Assembly: GCF_030348765.1 (NCBI RefSeq)
Contig: NZ_JAUCEU010000007.1
Span: 1,110,501 to 1,174,500 of the forward strand
DNA: 64,000 nucleotides
From: Neobacillus sp. CF12
GTDB lineage: Bacteria; Bacillota; Bacilli; Bacillales; Cytobacillaceae
Reading direction: 5' to 3'
Of this stretch, positions 16,758 through 24,382 are shown piece by piece. The notes beneath the pieces are model-generated. The model made no database searches and was not told the origin of the DNA. It saw nothing but the letters and a program-made list of their open reading frames with translations. Every line of letters begins with the position of its first letter. Position 1 is the first letter of the stretch. The translations under genes and the position numbers were made by a program.

Positions 16758-17765
16758 TTGATCTTAACAAATCCTTTAAGCGCTTCAGAAGTTGGGACAC
16801 TGTGGCTTACATACGAAGAAAAGACCCTTATTATGAGAATGTTAGAACACTTTATCGAAAAGTCTGATGACCAACAAGCCACAAACATACTAGGTGGTTT
16901 GTGGCAAGAATTGAATTTCTATGTACTTCAAATGGAGCAGATATTTAGGGAACAAGGAATGGTGAAACCGATTGGTTACACCAAGGCAGATGTTCATTTA
17001 GAAGTCCCTAAGTTATTTGACAATGGATTCGATGTAATGTTTGTCCGAATATTAAAAGAAGTAAGCATGGGAATGTACACCATTAATATGAATATGGCAT
17101 ATAATGATAAAGTTATGCAAATTTATGAGGGACTAACAACAGTCACTCAGAAAATTTATAAATTGTCCACCCTTTACTTGCTTGAAAAAGGGATCCTTAC
17201 TCTACCTCCAAAAGTAACGATGCCGACAACAAATGAATTTATAAAAAGTAAAAGCTACCTGGATGGTTTAAATCCTTTTGGGGATAAACGAGCTTTAAAT
17301 GACATTGAGGTCGGAATTCTTCACCATGGAATTGAGACAAATAATATTGGACTGCAACTCATTACAGGTTTTGCCCAATGTGCCAAGAATAAAGATGTTA
17401 AGGAATATTTTGTAAAAGGAAAAGAGCTTGCTAAGAAGCAAATCAAAGTAATGGAGGACATTCTTCTTGAGAGTGATGTCCCGTTTTCGGCTACTTCTGG
17501 ATGCACGGTTACGACATCAACTGTTGCCCCATTTACTGATAAGCTAATGATGCACTGTATTTACCTTCTTAATGGATTTGGACTGGTAGGAAATAGTTTC
17601 GGTGCCTATTTTAGTTTGAGGAAGGATATTTCCGTTAAAACAATGTTCTTAGCCAAAGATCTTTATACGTACGCACAAGAAGGTATTAAGATTAAGATTA
17701 AAAACGGTTGGTTCGAGGAACCGCCACAAATGGAAGATCGATCCAAAATTATTAAAGGGGAATAA
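16758..17765 (+). CDS. DUF3231 family protein (paralogue 1)
   Basis: The 335-residue helical protein has two related halves, each starting with an LSASEVGTLW-like helix and the second ending in NGWFEEPPQMEDR. That C-terminal signature recurs in the other three DUF3231 proteins of this window. DUF3231 is a Bacillales family without a defined biochemical role; the repeated helical halves suggest four-helix bundles, which is inference. The start is TTG, supported by AGGAGGT seven bases upstream; the nearby ATG runs into a stop. The second half contains a Cys (SGCTVTTS). It is monocistronic with a terminator. Confidence 0.88.
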   Translation: MILTNPLSASEVGTLWLTYEEKTLIMRMLEHFIEKSDDQQATNILGGLWQELNFYVLQMEQIFREQGMVKPIGYTKADVHLEVPKLFDNGFDVMFVRILKEVSMGMYTINMNMAYNDKVMQIYEGLTTVTQKIYKLSTLYLLEKGILTLPPKVTMPTTNEFIKSKSYLDGLNPFGDKRALNDIEVGILHHGIETNNIGLQLITGFAQCAKNKDVKEYFVKGKELAKKQIKVMEDILLESDVPFSATSGCTVTTSTVAPFTDKLMMHCIYLLNGFGLVGNSFGAYFSLRKDISVKTMFLAKDLYTYAQEGIKIKIKNGWFEEPPQMEDRSKIIKGE

Positions 17766-17776
17766 TCACAATAATC

Positions 17777-17809
17777 AAGGTTAGCACTATCATTGTGTTG
17801 ACCTTTTTT
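17777..17809 (+). terminator. Terminator after DUF3231 paralogue 1
   Basis: AAGGTTAGCAC pairs, with two G-U positions, with GTGTTGACCTT and is followed by TTTT. Confidence 0.7.
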
Positions 17810-17934
17810 CATTTTCTACAGGAATTTATAAAATTATTGAACAAACACCTCCCCTGTTATTTTTATCACACCTTAGGAAGTCTTATGGATGTAATATTAT
17901 ATAGAATATAAAAAATGAATAGGAGGATGTAAGA

Positions 17935-18252
17935 TTGTTAAAATTATTTATTTTCGTTTTAATTCTAATTACGTTGGTCTTAATGAGTATGTTTATCGAT
18001 GGTGTGATGGAGTTACATAAGCAAGAAAAGGAAGAGAAGAAAAGTATCATAAGAGACGGAATGGAAGGATATTTGGACAGAACCTTTGGTTTTGGAAATG
18101 TCACCATCTTTAAAGCTATCTATGATGCTGAAGGCAATACGAGATACTTAGTGTATTTGCCAAGATATGAATGGTTCAAATCTCCGAAATACGAATGGTT
18201 TGAAGTATATGCAACACAGAGCGGCTTTAAACACGAAGCAATAGAGAAATAG
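17935..18252 (+). CDS. Hypothetical protein with N-terminal membrane anchor
   Basis: The 105-residue protein has one membrane helix (residues about 3-22), a charged coiled stretch (ELHKQEKEEKKSIIRDGM) and a C-terminal part with repeated aromatic motifs PRYEWFKSPKYEWFEVY. I do not recognise a family. The start is TTG, with AGGAGG eight bases upstream. It ends in a strong terminator shared with the convergent GNAT gene. Confidence 0.65.
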   Translation: MLKLFIFVLILITLVLMSMFIDGVMELHKQEKEEKKSIIRDGMEGYLDRTFGFGNVTIFKAIYDAEGNTRYLVYLPRYEWFKSPKYEWFEVYATQSGFKHEAIEK

Positions 18253-18259
18253 TATAAAT

Positions 18260-18299
18260 AGCCCAATGTTCGAAATAAATTCTAGTCATTGGGCTTTTT
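18260..18299. terminator. Bidirectional terminator
   Basis: AGCCCAATG pairs with CATTGGGCT around an 18-nt loop, followed by TTTT on the plus strand. It lies between two convergent genes. Confidence 0.75.
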
Positions 18300-18313
18300 G
18301 TACGTTTCTGAGT

Positions 18314-18763
18314 TTATATTTCCTTTACATATACCTTAATATGACCACCGCTCACTCCATATGCTACACCATTATTCTTCCATCCATATTTTTCGTAAAA
18401 GTTTTCAAGGTCAGAAGTTAAATAGAGCTTTTTATAGCCTTTTTTCTCTGCCTCCTTAAGACCGTGATCCAATAGCATTGACCCTATTTTCTTTCCTCTA
18501 TATTCTCTATCAACAAATAAGCATGCAAGCCACGGGCATAAATCCTGACGACTATTAAGATCATTTCTTAATAAAGCATACGTGCCTATAATCTCACTAT
18601 TTTCTAGCGCTACAAAGAACCTTGGCAGATCTTTAGAAGTAATCGAATGAATCATACAATCTTCATAAAACTTGTAATTATCCTCATTCCCCCAAACATC
18701 CCAAAATACTTTAATTGCTTCTTCAAAAAGATCATTTCTATCTCGTAATTCAATAATTTCCAT
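18314..18763 (-). CDS. GNAT family N-acetyltransferase
   Basis: The protein of about 149 residues contains LACLFVDREYRGKKIGSMLLDHGL, a standard acetyl-CoA-binding loop, and a final KLYLTSDLENFYEKYGWKNNG core. The frame opens at 18832, but GGGGGAGAG six bases before the ATG at 18763 decides the start. That start also leaves a 31-bp gap after the gene upstream instead of an overlap. The substrate is unknown; this short form is common in Bacillus. Confidence 0.85.
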   Translation of the reverse strand: MEIIELRDRNDLFEEAIKVFWDVWGNEDNYKFYEDCMIHSITSKDLPRFFVALENSEIIGTYALLRNDLNSRQDLCPWLACLFVDREYRGKKIGSMLLDHGLKEAEKKGYKKLYLTSDLENFYEKYGWKNNGVAYGVSGGHIKVYVKEI

Positions 18764-18794
18764 TTTGAACTCTCCCCCTCTATTATGCAAACTT

Positions 18795-19094
18795 CTATAG
18801 CCACTCTTCCGGAATCGAAGTATTATCTGCAAGTGAAAATGCTGCGTTTGTGATGGCCTCTGCTAACGATTTCCCTGTCTCACAAACATCATTAAAGCAA
18901 ACCTCATATTTCCCTTTTTCCATATATGTATATCCAAAGCTTTTTAATCTTTCAACTATTAAAAAAGCGTGATCAGGGTTTTCGTCAGGTTGAAAATCAT
19001 ATATAAAAACACCTTTTTCTGGATCATACCAGCGATCCCATCGATTTAATTTCCATCCTAGTATCCTGCGTGCAATGACCTCAGTTTTGTTCAT
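18795..19094 (-). CDS. BC1872-like / phage ABA-sandwich domain protein
   Basis: The 99-residue protein begins MNKTEVIARRILGWKLNRWD and ends with the ETGKSLAEAITNAAFSLAD helix. This is the pattern of the small ABA-sandwich proteins found in Bacillus phages and chromosomes. Its role is unknown. It lies 31 bp upstream of the GNAT gene and is probably cotranscribed. It could be a domesticated phage remnant, but no other phage gene is nearby. Confidence 0.6.
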   Translation of the reverse strand: MNKTEVIARRILGWKLNRWDRWYDPEKGVFIYDFQPDENPDHAFLIVERLKSFGYTYMEKGKYEVCFNDVCETGKSLAEAITNAAFSLADNTSIPEEWL

Positions 19095-19195
19095 ATTCCT
19101 TTTACCTCTCTTGCTCTAGATGTTTATATAGTAACATTTCCATCTATCGCTAGTACATATCATTTTCGATGAAAAGCGGCTGGTACTCACAATAA

Positions 19196-19222
19196 AAAGG
19201 ACCATCATGGGTCCTTTCATTT
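19196..19222 (-). terminator. Terminator after the glutathione peroxidase gene
   Basis: On the minus strand AAAGGACC pairs with GGTCCTTT around a short loop and TTTATT follows. Confidence 0.75.
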
Positions 19223-19227
19223 TATTC

Positions 19228-19767
19228 CTATTTTAGTAACTTCTTAATATCCTTTTCCATCTCCTCAGGCAATGTGCTTGGGAAGTAACGTTTCACGACA
19301 TTTCCATTTTGATCAATTAAAAACTTAGTGAAATTCCACTTAATATCTGAACTCTCAAGAATTTGTGGAAGATTTTTATTTAAATGTTGATATAGCATAC
19401 TACTAGTATCCATGTTACTATCCTCAGGTGCCTGCTCACGTAAATAACGATATAGTGGATGGGTATCCTCACCGTTTACATCAACTTTTTTAAAGATTGG
19501 GAAACTCACATCATAATTGATGGAGCAAAATTCTTGAATTTCTTCATCACTGCCAGGTTCTTGCCCGCCAAACAGATTACATGGAAATGCTAAAACGGAA
19601 AAACCTTGATCTTTATAATTTCTAAATAATCTTTCAAGACCCTCATATTGCGGTGTTAAACCACATTTACTTGCAGTGTTAACTATGACCAATACCTTTC
19701 CTTTAAAATCCTCTAAGCTAATACTTTCTCCATTTGAAAGCTCTGCTTGATAAGCGTAAATTGACAT
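19228..19767 (-). CDS. Glutathione peroxidase-family thiol peroxidase
   Basis: The 179-residue protein has the GPx triad: Cys35 in NTASKCGLTPQ, Gln69 in FPCNLFGGQEPG and Trp in IKWNFTKFL. Bacterial members use a cysteine and are normally reduced by thioredoxin rather than glutathione. The usual FPCNQFG has Leu in place of its first Gln, which is not the catalytic glutamine. The frame opens at 19836, but GGGAGG eight bases before the ATG at 19767 fixes the start. It removes hydroperoxides in the cytoplasm. The window also holds a catalase. Confidence 0.92.
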   Translation of the reverse strand: MSIYAYQAELSNGESISLEDFKGKVLVIVNTASKCGLTPQYEGLERLFRNYKDQGFSVLAFPCNLFGGQEPGSDEEIQEFCSINYDVSFPIFKKVDVNGEDTHPLYRYLREQAPEDSNMDTSSMLYQHLNKNLPQILESSDIKWNFTKFLIDQNGNVVKRYFPSTLPEEMEKDIKKLLK

Positions 19768-19845
19768 TTCATATACCTCCCAAATTGATAGAACCTCCAT
19801 ACTACAATTCCACAAAAGGCGGTAGGAAACCTGCATAATTGTAAA

Positions 19846-20445
19846 TTAACGCAAATATAACAAACTAGGAGAAAACACACCTTTTTCTGTTACGGGATAA
19901 CAAACCATTTCAGCTTTATTTTCATTCTGGTAATCCTTTAGCTTGCCTTCATAAACCAAGTGAAGATTGGAAACACATTGTAAATCATAAGGGGCAATAA
20001 GACCCAATGGCTTTTCAAATTTCATGATCGTAGATTTATTTAATATATAAGCAACAAACTGAGAACAAAAGAAAGCATTTTTTCTTTTGAGTGGTCTATT
20101 GAACATAACACCGAATAACCCTAAAAAATTATAGCGATACTGTTTCTGTTGTGCTTCGATTTCTTGTAAATAGTGTCGCAAATTTTGAAGTTGACTTTCT
20201 GAAACAGTAATGGAATAAATAGCACAATCGGCATGTTTAAATAAACCCATTCTGACATCTTCCTTAACAAATCCTCCAATAAATGGATTTCGGGCTGTTT
20301 TTCTCCCAAAGCTATAAACCTCTGATAAATGTTGATCAAAGGCTATCGATGAATGATTATATGGTTTTTTCGTATATAGCTTTATTAATTTTGTTAGTAA
20401 CGAACCAGTGTTCGTTAAAAGAATATACACCTGTTTTTCTGTCAT
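19846..20445 (-). CDS. YiiX/YycO-like permuted NlpC/P60 cysteine hydrolase
   Basis: The protein of about 199 residues has YNHSSIAFD near residue 30 and FFCSQFVAYILN near residue 127. This His-before-Cys order is that of the circularly permuted NlpC/P60 (DUF830-type) family. Members act on acyl or peptide bonds; the substrate here is not known. There is no signal peptide. AGGAGG precedes two adjacent ATG codons, and the second is better spaced. Repeated CTTAAG elements lie just upstream. Confidence 0.75.
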   Translation of the reverse strand: MTEKQVYILLTNTGSLLTKLIKLYTKKPYNHSSIAFDQHLSEVYSFGRKTARNPFIGGFVKEDVRMGLFKHADCAIYSITVSESQLQNLRHYLQEIEAQQKQYRYNFLGLFGVMFNRPLKRKNAFFCSQFVAYILNKSTIMKFEKPLGLIAPYDLQCVSNLHLVYEGKLKDYQNENKAEMVCYPVTEKGVFSPSLLYLR

Positions 20446-20463
20446 CATTAGCCTCCTACTAAG

Positions 20464-20545
20464 TACTTAAGAAAACTCTTCTGTTTCCACTATACATACA
20501 AAAACTTAAGAAAAGATTTATAGAATCCTTAAGATATTCTTAAAC
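20464..20545. repeat. Repeated CTTAAG(AAAA) elements upstream of the YiiX-like gene
   Basis: ACTTAAGAAAA occurs at 20465-20475 and again at 20504-20514, followed by CCTTAAGATATTCTTAAAC at 20527-20545. The 39-bp spacing and the position 20-100 bp upstream of the start codon suggest regulator half-sites, but no known regulator motif was recognised. Confidence 0.35.
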
Positions 20546-20572
20546 TTACAGGAGGTAAGTGTCAGGAAACTA

Positions 20573-20607
20573 AAAAGCCGACTGATTTTAAATCAAACCA
20601 ATCGACT
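20573..20607 (-). terminator. Terminator downstream of the PabB-PabC gene
   Basis: On the minus strand AGTCGATTGGTTT pairs with AAATCAGTCGGCT, with several G-U pairs, and TTTTT follows. It lies about 85 bp past the stop. Confidence 0.55.
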
Positions 20608-20689
20608 AATTCATGAAAAATTATTCTCTTTTTGAAACGCATTTGTTACACACTGATTGATACATAGTATCACGCTTATTACGTTTTTA

Positions 20690-22462
20690 TCAATGCATAT
20701 CTTTTAATAAAGAAAGATTTTCCTGCAAATGAACCTCTTTCCACTTTCGGACACTATTGATAAACAAGATTCTTGTTGCCTTTTTTAAATCTGATTTTGT
20801 CATTATTTTTTCTTTTATTTCTCCAGTTTTAAGTAACACATCACGATAGGTTCCAGCTAATAATCCGCTCTCGATTGGAGGTGTCCATAAAGTCCCGTTT
20901 ATTTCCAAAGCAACATTTCCATTTGTAAATTCTGTCAATTCCCCGTCTTGATTCCATAGCAGCACATCGAATACTTCTGATGGCTTTTGCTTTTGAAATT
21001 TGCTATAAATCTCACGATTGGTTGTTTTATGATACAGAAATGGATTGGTTTTATCGACTGGTTCATCTGCTATGCTTACCTTCAAAATGCTGGCCTGCTG
21101 GGTGATAGACTGACCCTCAATAGTCACTTTCCCATTTTTCGCTAAAAGTAATCGTACCTTTATAAAGCAGTTGGGCTGGGAATCTCTATACTCGAGTAAT
21201 GAATTTCTTACCTTTTCCCCTTCAAAAAGAAAACCAAAATATCGTGCAGAATTCTCTAGTCGTTTCAGGTGCTCTTCCAATAAAAAGTAATCTCCTTGAT
21301 CTAGTAATAAACTTTCTAACAAATGGAATTCAGTGGGTTTCTCTTCTAACAACTTTGCTTTCGCAAGGATTTCAAGATATTCACCTTCCGTTGTTGAATC
21401 CCAAGTCACCCCTCCGCCCACACCGTAGACAGCATTCCCAGATAAATGGTCAATTAGCACTGTTCTGATGGGTACGTTAAAAATAGCTTCCTTGTTTGGT
21501 GTTAGGTAACCGATTGCCCCACAATAAACCTCACGTGGATCAACTTCTAATTCGGCGATGATATCCATTGTGCTTATCTTTGGTGCGCCTGTAATCGATC
21601 CGCAAGGAAATAGAGCTTTAAAGATATCAACCATGTTCGTGGATTCGGATACCTTGGCTGAGATGGTTGAAGTCATTTGATGGACTGTTGGGTATTGTTC
21701 TATTTCAAACAGTTTTTCTACATTAACCGTGCCAGATTCTGCAATCATCCCAAGATCATTTCGTAGTAAATCGACAATCATAAGATTTTCTGCACGATTT
21801 TTTTCAGAATGGAAGAGCCAGTGCGCATTTGCACCATCTTCTTCAAACGATGCCCCTCTTTTGATTGTACCTTTCATCGGCCGGGTCGTGATTTTTCCAT
21901 TATCAAGTTGAAAAAATAATTCAGGTGAAGCAGACAAAATACTATGCTGTCCAGTATGTATATAAGCACAATAATTAGAGTTTTGTGCTTTTTTAAGCCT
22001 ATTATAGAAAGCGAGCCCATCGCCTTCAAATTGTGAATGGAGTCGGATCGTATAATTGGTTTGGTATGTATCCCCTGCCTGGATGGATTTTTTTATGGAG
22101 GTAATAGCTTGCTTGTACGCCTCCATCGTAATGGATGGATTCCATTCTGAAACGGAAAAATCCCCATTGCTAGTAGGCTGATCATACTGTGGATTTTTAA
22201 ATATACCAAACCAGAGTAAAGGATAAGCACTCCCACTTTTCACCTTAAAGGAAGGATCAAAGGCAGGAGCACTTTCGTATGATAAAAATCCGGCAGCGTA
22301 ATATCCCTTATCAACAGCCTCTTGGACAAGCTGAAAACTTGGTAACACATCCTCAATTTTATGTGCGGTAATTACACTTACCGGATTTTGAAACGTAATC
22401 GGATTTATTTTTCCATTTGAATCTGCAAATTCAAATGCTAAAAGAGGTTCTTTCTGTTCCAT
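20690..22462 (-). CDS. Aminodeoxychorismate synthase component I fused to aminodeoxychorismate lyase (PabB-PabC)
   Basis: Residues about 1-355 are a chorismate-binding enzyme domain (GDTYQTNYTIRL, SPELFFQ, TRPMKGTIKRG, GSITGAPKISTM). Residues about 375-590 are a class IV aminotransferase-like domain (FHLLESLLL ... LTEFTNGNVALEING ... ESGLLAGTYRDVLL), as in the lyase. Together they would convert chorismate to 4-aminobenzoate for folate, with an amidotransferase PabA encoded elsewhere. The fused form is known in bacteria; in B. subtilis the two are separate genes. AGGGG precedes the ATG. The permease gene upstream ends 52 bp earlier. Confidence 0.92.
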   Translation of the reverse strand: MEQKEPLLAFEFADSNGKINPITFQNPVSVITAHKIEDVLPSFQLVQEAVDKGYYAAGFLSYESAPAFDPSFKVKSGSAYPLLWFGIFKNPQYDQPTSNGDFSVSEWNPSITMEAYKQAITSIKKSIQAGDTYQTNYTIRLHSQFEGDGLAFYNRLKKAQNSNYCAYIHTGQHSILSASPELFFQLDNGKITTRPMKGTIKRGASFEEDGANAHWLFHSEKNRAENLMIVDLLRNDLGMIAESGTVNVEKLFEIEQYPTVHQMTSTISAKVSESTNMVDIFKALFPCGSITGAPKISTMDIIAELEVDPREVYCGAIGYLTPNKEAIFNVPIRTVLIDHLSGNAVYGVGGGVTWDSTTEGEYLEILAKAKLLEEKPTEFHLLESLLLDQGDYFLLEEHLKRLENSARYFGFLFEGEKVRNSLLEYRDSQPNCFIKVRLLLAKNGKVTIEGQSITQQASILKVSIADEPVDKTNPFLYHKTTNREIYSKFQKQKPSEVFDVLLWNQDGELTEFTNGNVALEINGTLWTPPIESGLLAGTYRDVLLKTGEIKEKIMTKSDLKKATRILFINSVRKWKEVHLQENLSLLKDMH

Positions 22463-22514
22463 GTTTTTGCTTCCCCTTAAATACTCTGTTATTTTTTAAG
22501 AAACCTCTTTCAGT

Positions 22515-23984
22515 TTATTTTTCCTTGTTGCTTTCGTCAACTTTTTCTACTATCTCTTCTGAGAATTCAACAGCGAAACTTGGTTGGAAATCACTTGGTG
22601 CAAGTCCATTTTTTGGTGTCTCTTCTACGTTATAGCGTTTCCGGTAATACATCACATAGTAAATAAGAGAGAACACAATGACCATGCTGCTTCCGGTTAT
22701 TAGTCCTGCTGTTTGACCTGGAATGAACGGCATACACATTAAAACGATAATTAAGCTTATTAATGCGACCCATGAGGAGTAAGGGAAACCTGGCATCTGA
22801 CATATACCTCCAGGAGGACACCCTTCTCTTTTTCGAAAACGAATATGACTTGCCATGATGACAGCATAAGTGAAAATTAAGGCAAATCCACCTGATGTAA
22901 TCAAAACCAAATAGGCCCTTGGAAATAACAAACCAAAAAACAATCCTATCAGCATGGAAAGTCCAGAAAATAAAATGCCACGGTATGGAACATCTCTCTT
23001 GTCCTTAAGCCAATTTGGAGCATGACCTTCATCAGATAGAGAGCGAATCATTCGTCCAAGTCCAAAAATACATGCCAGCATGGCTGAGAGAATAGCTGAA
23101 ATTAACACCAAATTAAGCGCTGTACCTGCCCAGCCAATTCCCCACCGATTTAAGGAAGCAACCATCGGACTAACATTTTCACTAAGGTCTGCTGTAGGAA
23201 TGAGTGGTAACAGGACTGCAGCATAAAGTACATACAAACCGACTAGAGAAAAAACCGTATAACGAATCGCTTTAGGGATTGTCTCAGTTGGATTGTCTGC
23301 TTCGGTCGCTGCTAAGCCAATGATTTCAAAGCCTGCATATGCAAAAACCACCAGTAACATACTACCAGCAATCCCTTGTACTCCACCAGGCATTAGTGGT
23401 TCCCTCGCTAACTCTCCAGCACCAATTGCTGGAGTTCCAGGCATGAATCCTAAAATTAACACCAATGCTGTGATGATAAAAAAGATAATCGCAAAGATTT
23501 TTACTGCAGATAGACCACCAGCCAGTTTCCCTATTTTATCGGCACCTAATAAATTTAGTAGTGTAACAGCGACAATAATCGAGCCACCTAACAAAGCAAT
23601 TGAGATATTTGGGTACCATTCGCGAACTAAAAGTGAAATCGCTGTTGCTTCACTCGACATCGATAAAACTGTCCCCGTCCAATAAAGCCAACCGACGACA
23701 AATCCCGTTCCCCGGCCAAGTTCTCTTGCTGCAAAAGTACTAAATGATCCCACTGTAGGTGCTCCGACGGTCATTTCAGACAAAGCATATAAAATAAGAT
23801 ATACCAAGACTCCGGCTAAAATATACGATAATAATATTGATGGTCCTGCTGCATTAATGGCTACCGATGAACCTAGGAAAAAAGAACCTCCAATAACGCT
23901 TCCTAACGCCATCATTGTCAGTTGCCAAGCAGATAATCCTTTACGTTTACTCTTCAATGCATTTTCTCCCATTTGCGTTTTCAC
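22515..23984 (-). CDS. APC-superfamily amino acid permease
   Basis: The 489-residue protein has 12 membrane segments and the APC N-terminal signature QLTMMALGSVIGGSFFLGSS, followed by a conserved FAYAGFEIIGLAATEADNP segment. It imports or exchanges an amino acid or amine; the exact substrate is not readable. The N-terminus is GTG at 23984 or ATG at 23972; GGGTG fits the latter somewhat better. It is upstream of the PabB-PabC gene on the same strand and may be cotranscribed. Confidence 0.9.
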   Translation of the reverse strand: MKTQMGENALKSKRKGLSAWQLTMMALGSVIGGSFFLGSSVAINAAGPSILLSYILAGVLVYLILYALSEMTVGAPTVGSFSTFAARELGRGTGFVVGWLYWTGTVLSMSSEATAISLLVREWYPNISIALLGGSIIVAVTLLNLLGADKIGKLAGGLSAVKIFAIIFFIITALVLILGFMPGTPAIGAGELAREPLMPGGVQGIAGSMLLVVFAYAGFEIIGLAATEADNPTETIPKAIRYTVFSLVGLYVLYAAVLLPLIPTADLSENVSPMVASLNRWGIGWAGTALNLVLISAILSAMLACIFGLGRMIRSLSDEGHAPNWLKDKRDVPYRGILFSGLSMLIGLFFGLLFPRAYLVLITSGGFALIFTYAVIMASHIRFRKREGCPPGGICQMPGFPYSSWVALISLIIVLMCMPFIPGQTAGLITGSSMVIVFSLIYYVMYYRKRYNVEETPKNGLAPSDFQPSFAVEFSEEIVEKVDESNKEK

Positions 23985-24166
23985 CCATTTTCTAAAAATA
24001 ACCTCTGTTTATTATTTACTTCATTTAGGAGATGATTCCTTGGGATATCTTGTTAGAATTTTAAACCGGACTAAAATTGACAATAAATTTACAATTCATA
24101 AACTGTATCTTAATAATCCACTTCTATACTGAAGTTAGTAAGGATCTTTTTGAAGGAGTGGATTGC

Positions 24167-24223
24167 ATGCGTGAGTTTCTGGTTAGGATTGTGATCTTGA
24201 TTCCAATTTGTATCATTATGTAA
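24167..24223 (+). CDS. Possible 18-residue hydrophobic peptide
   Basis: An ATG eight bases after GAAGGAG opens a frame of 18 codons giving MREFLVRIVILIPICIIM and then TAA. The composition, a charged tip followed by a hydrophobic stretch long enough to sit in a membrane, together with the strong ribosome site argue for translation. No homologue is recognised and the frame is very short. A possible -35 TTGACA occurs at 24077, but no well-spaced -10 was found. It may be a membrane micropeptide or chance. Confidence 0.35.
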   Translation: MREFLVRIVILIPICIIM

Positions 24224-24312
24224 TGCATTAAATCATTACCTCCTACTATCTCCAGAAATAATCCACTTTGTTCATTCCATCCATCTCTGTAACACTCCCA
24301 TATTCACATAAT

Positions 24313-24351
24313 AAAAGCAGCGGATTTCAAGATTTGAAATCCGCTGCTTTT
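24313..24351. terminator. Strong bidirectional terminator after the OYE-family gene
   Basis: AAAAGCAGCGGATTTCAA pairs perfectly with TTGAAATCCGCTGCTTTT around a 3-nt loop, with T-runs on both strands. Confidence 0.9.
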
Positions 24352-24382
24352 ATTAATGAACATATTCTTCCTGCATCTTGGA

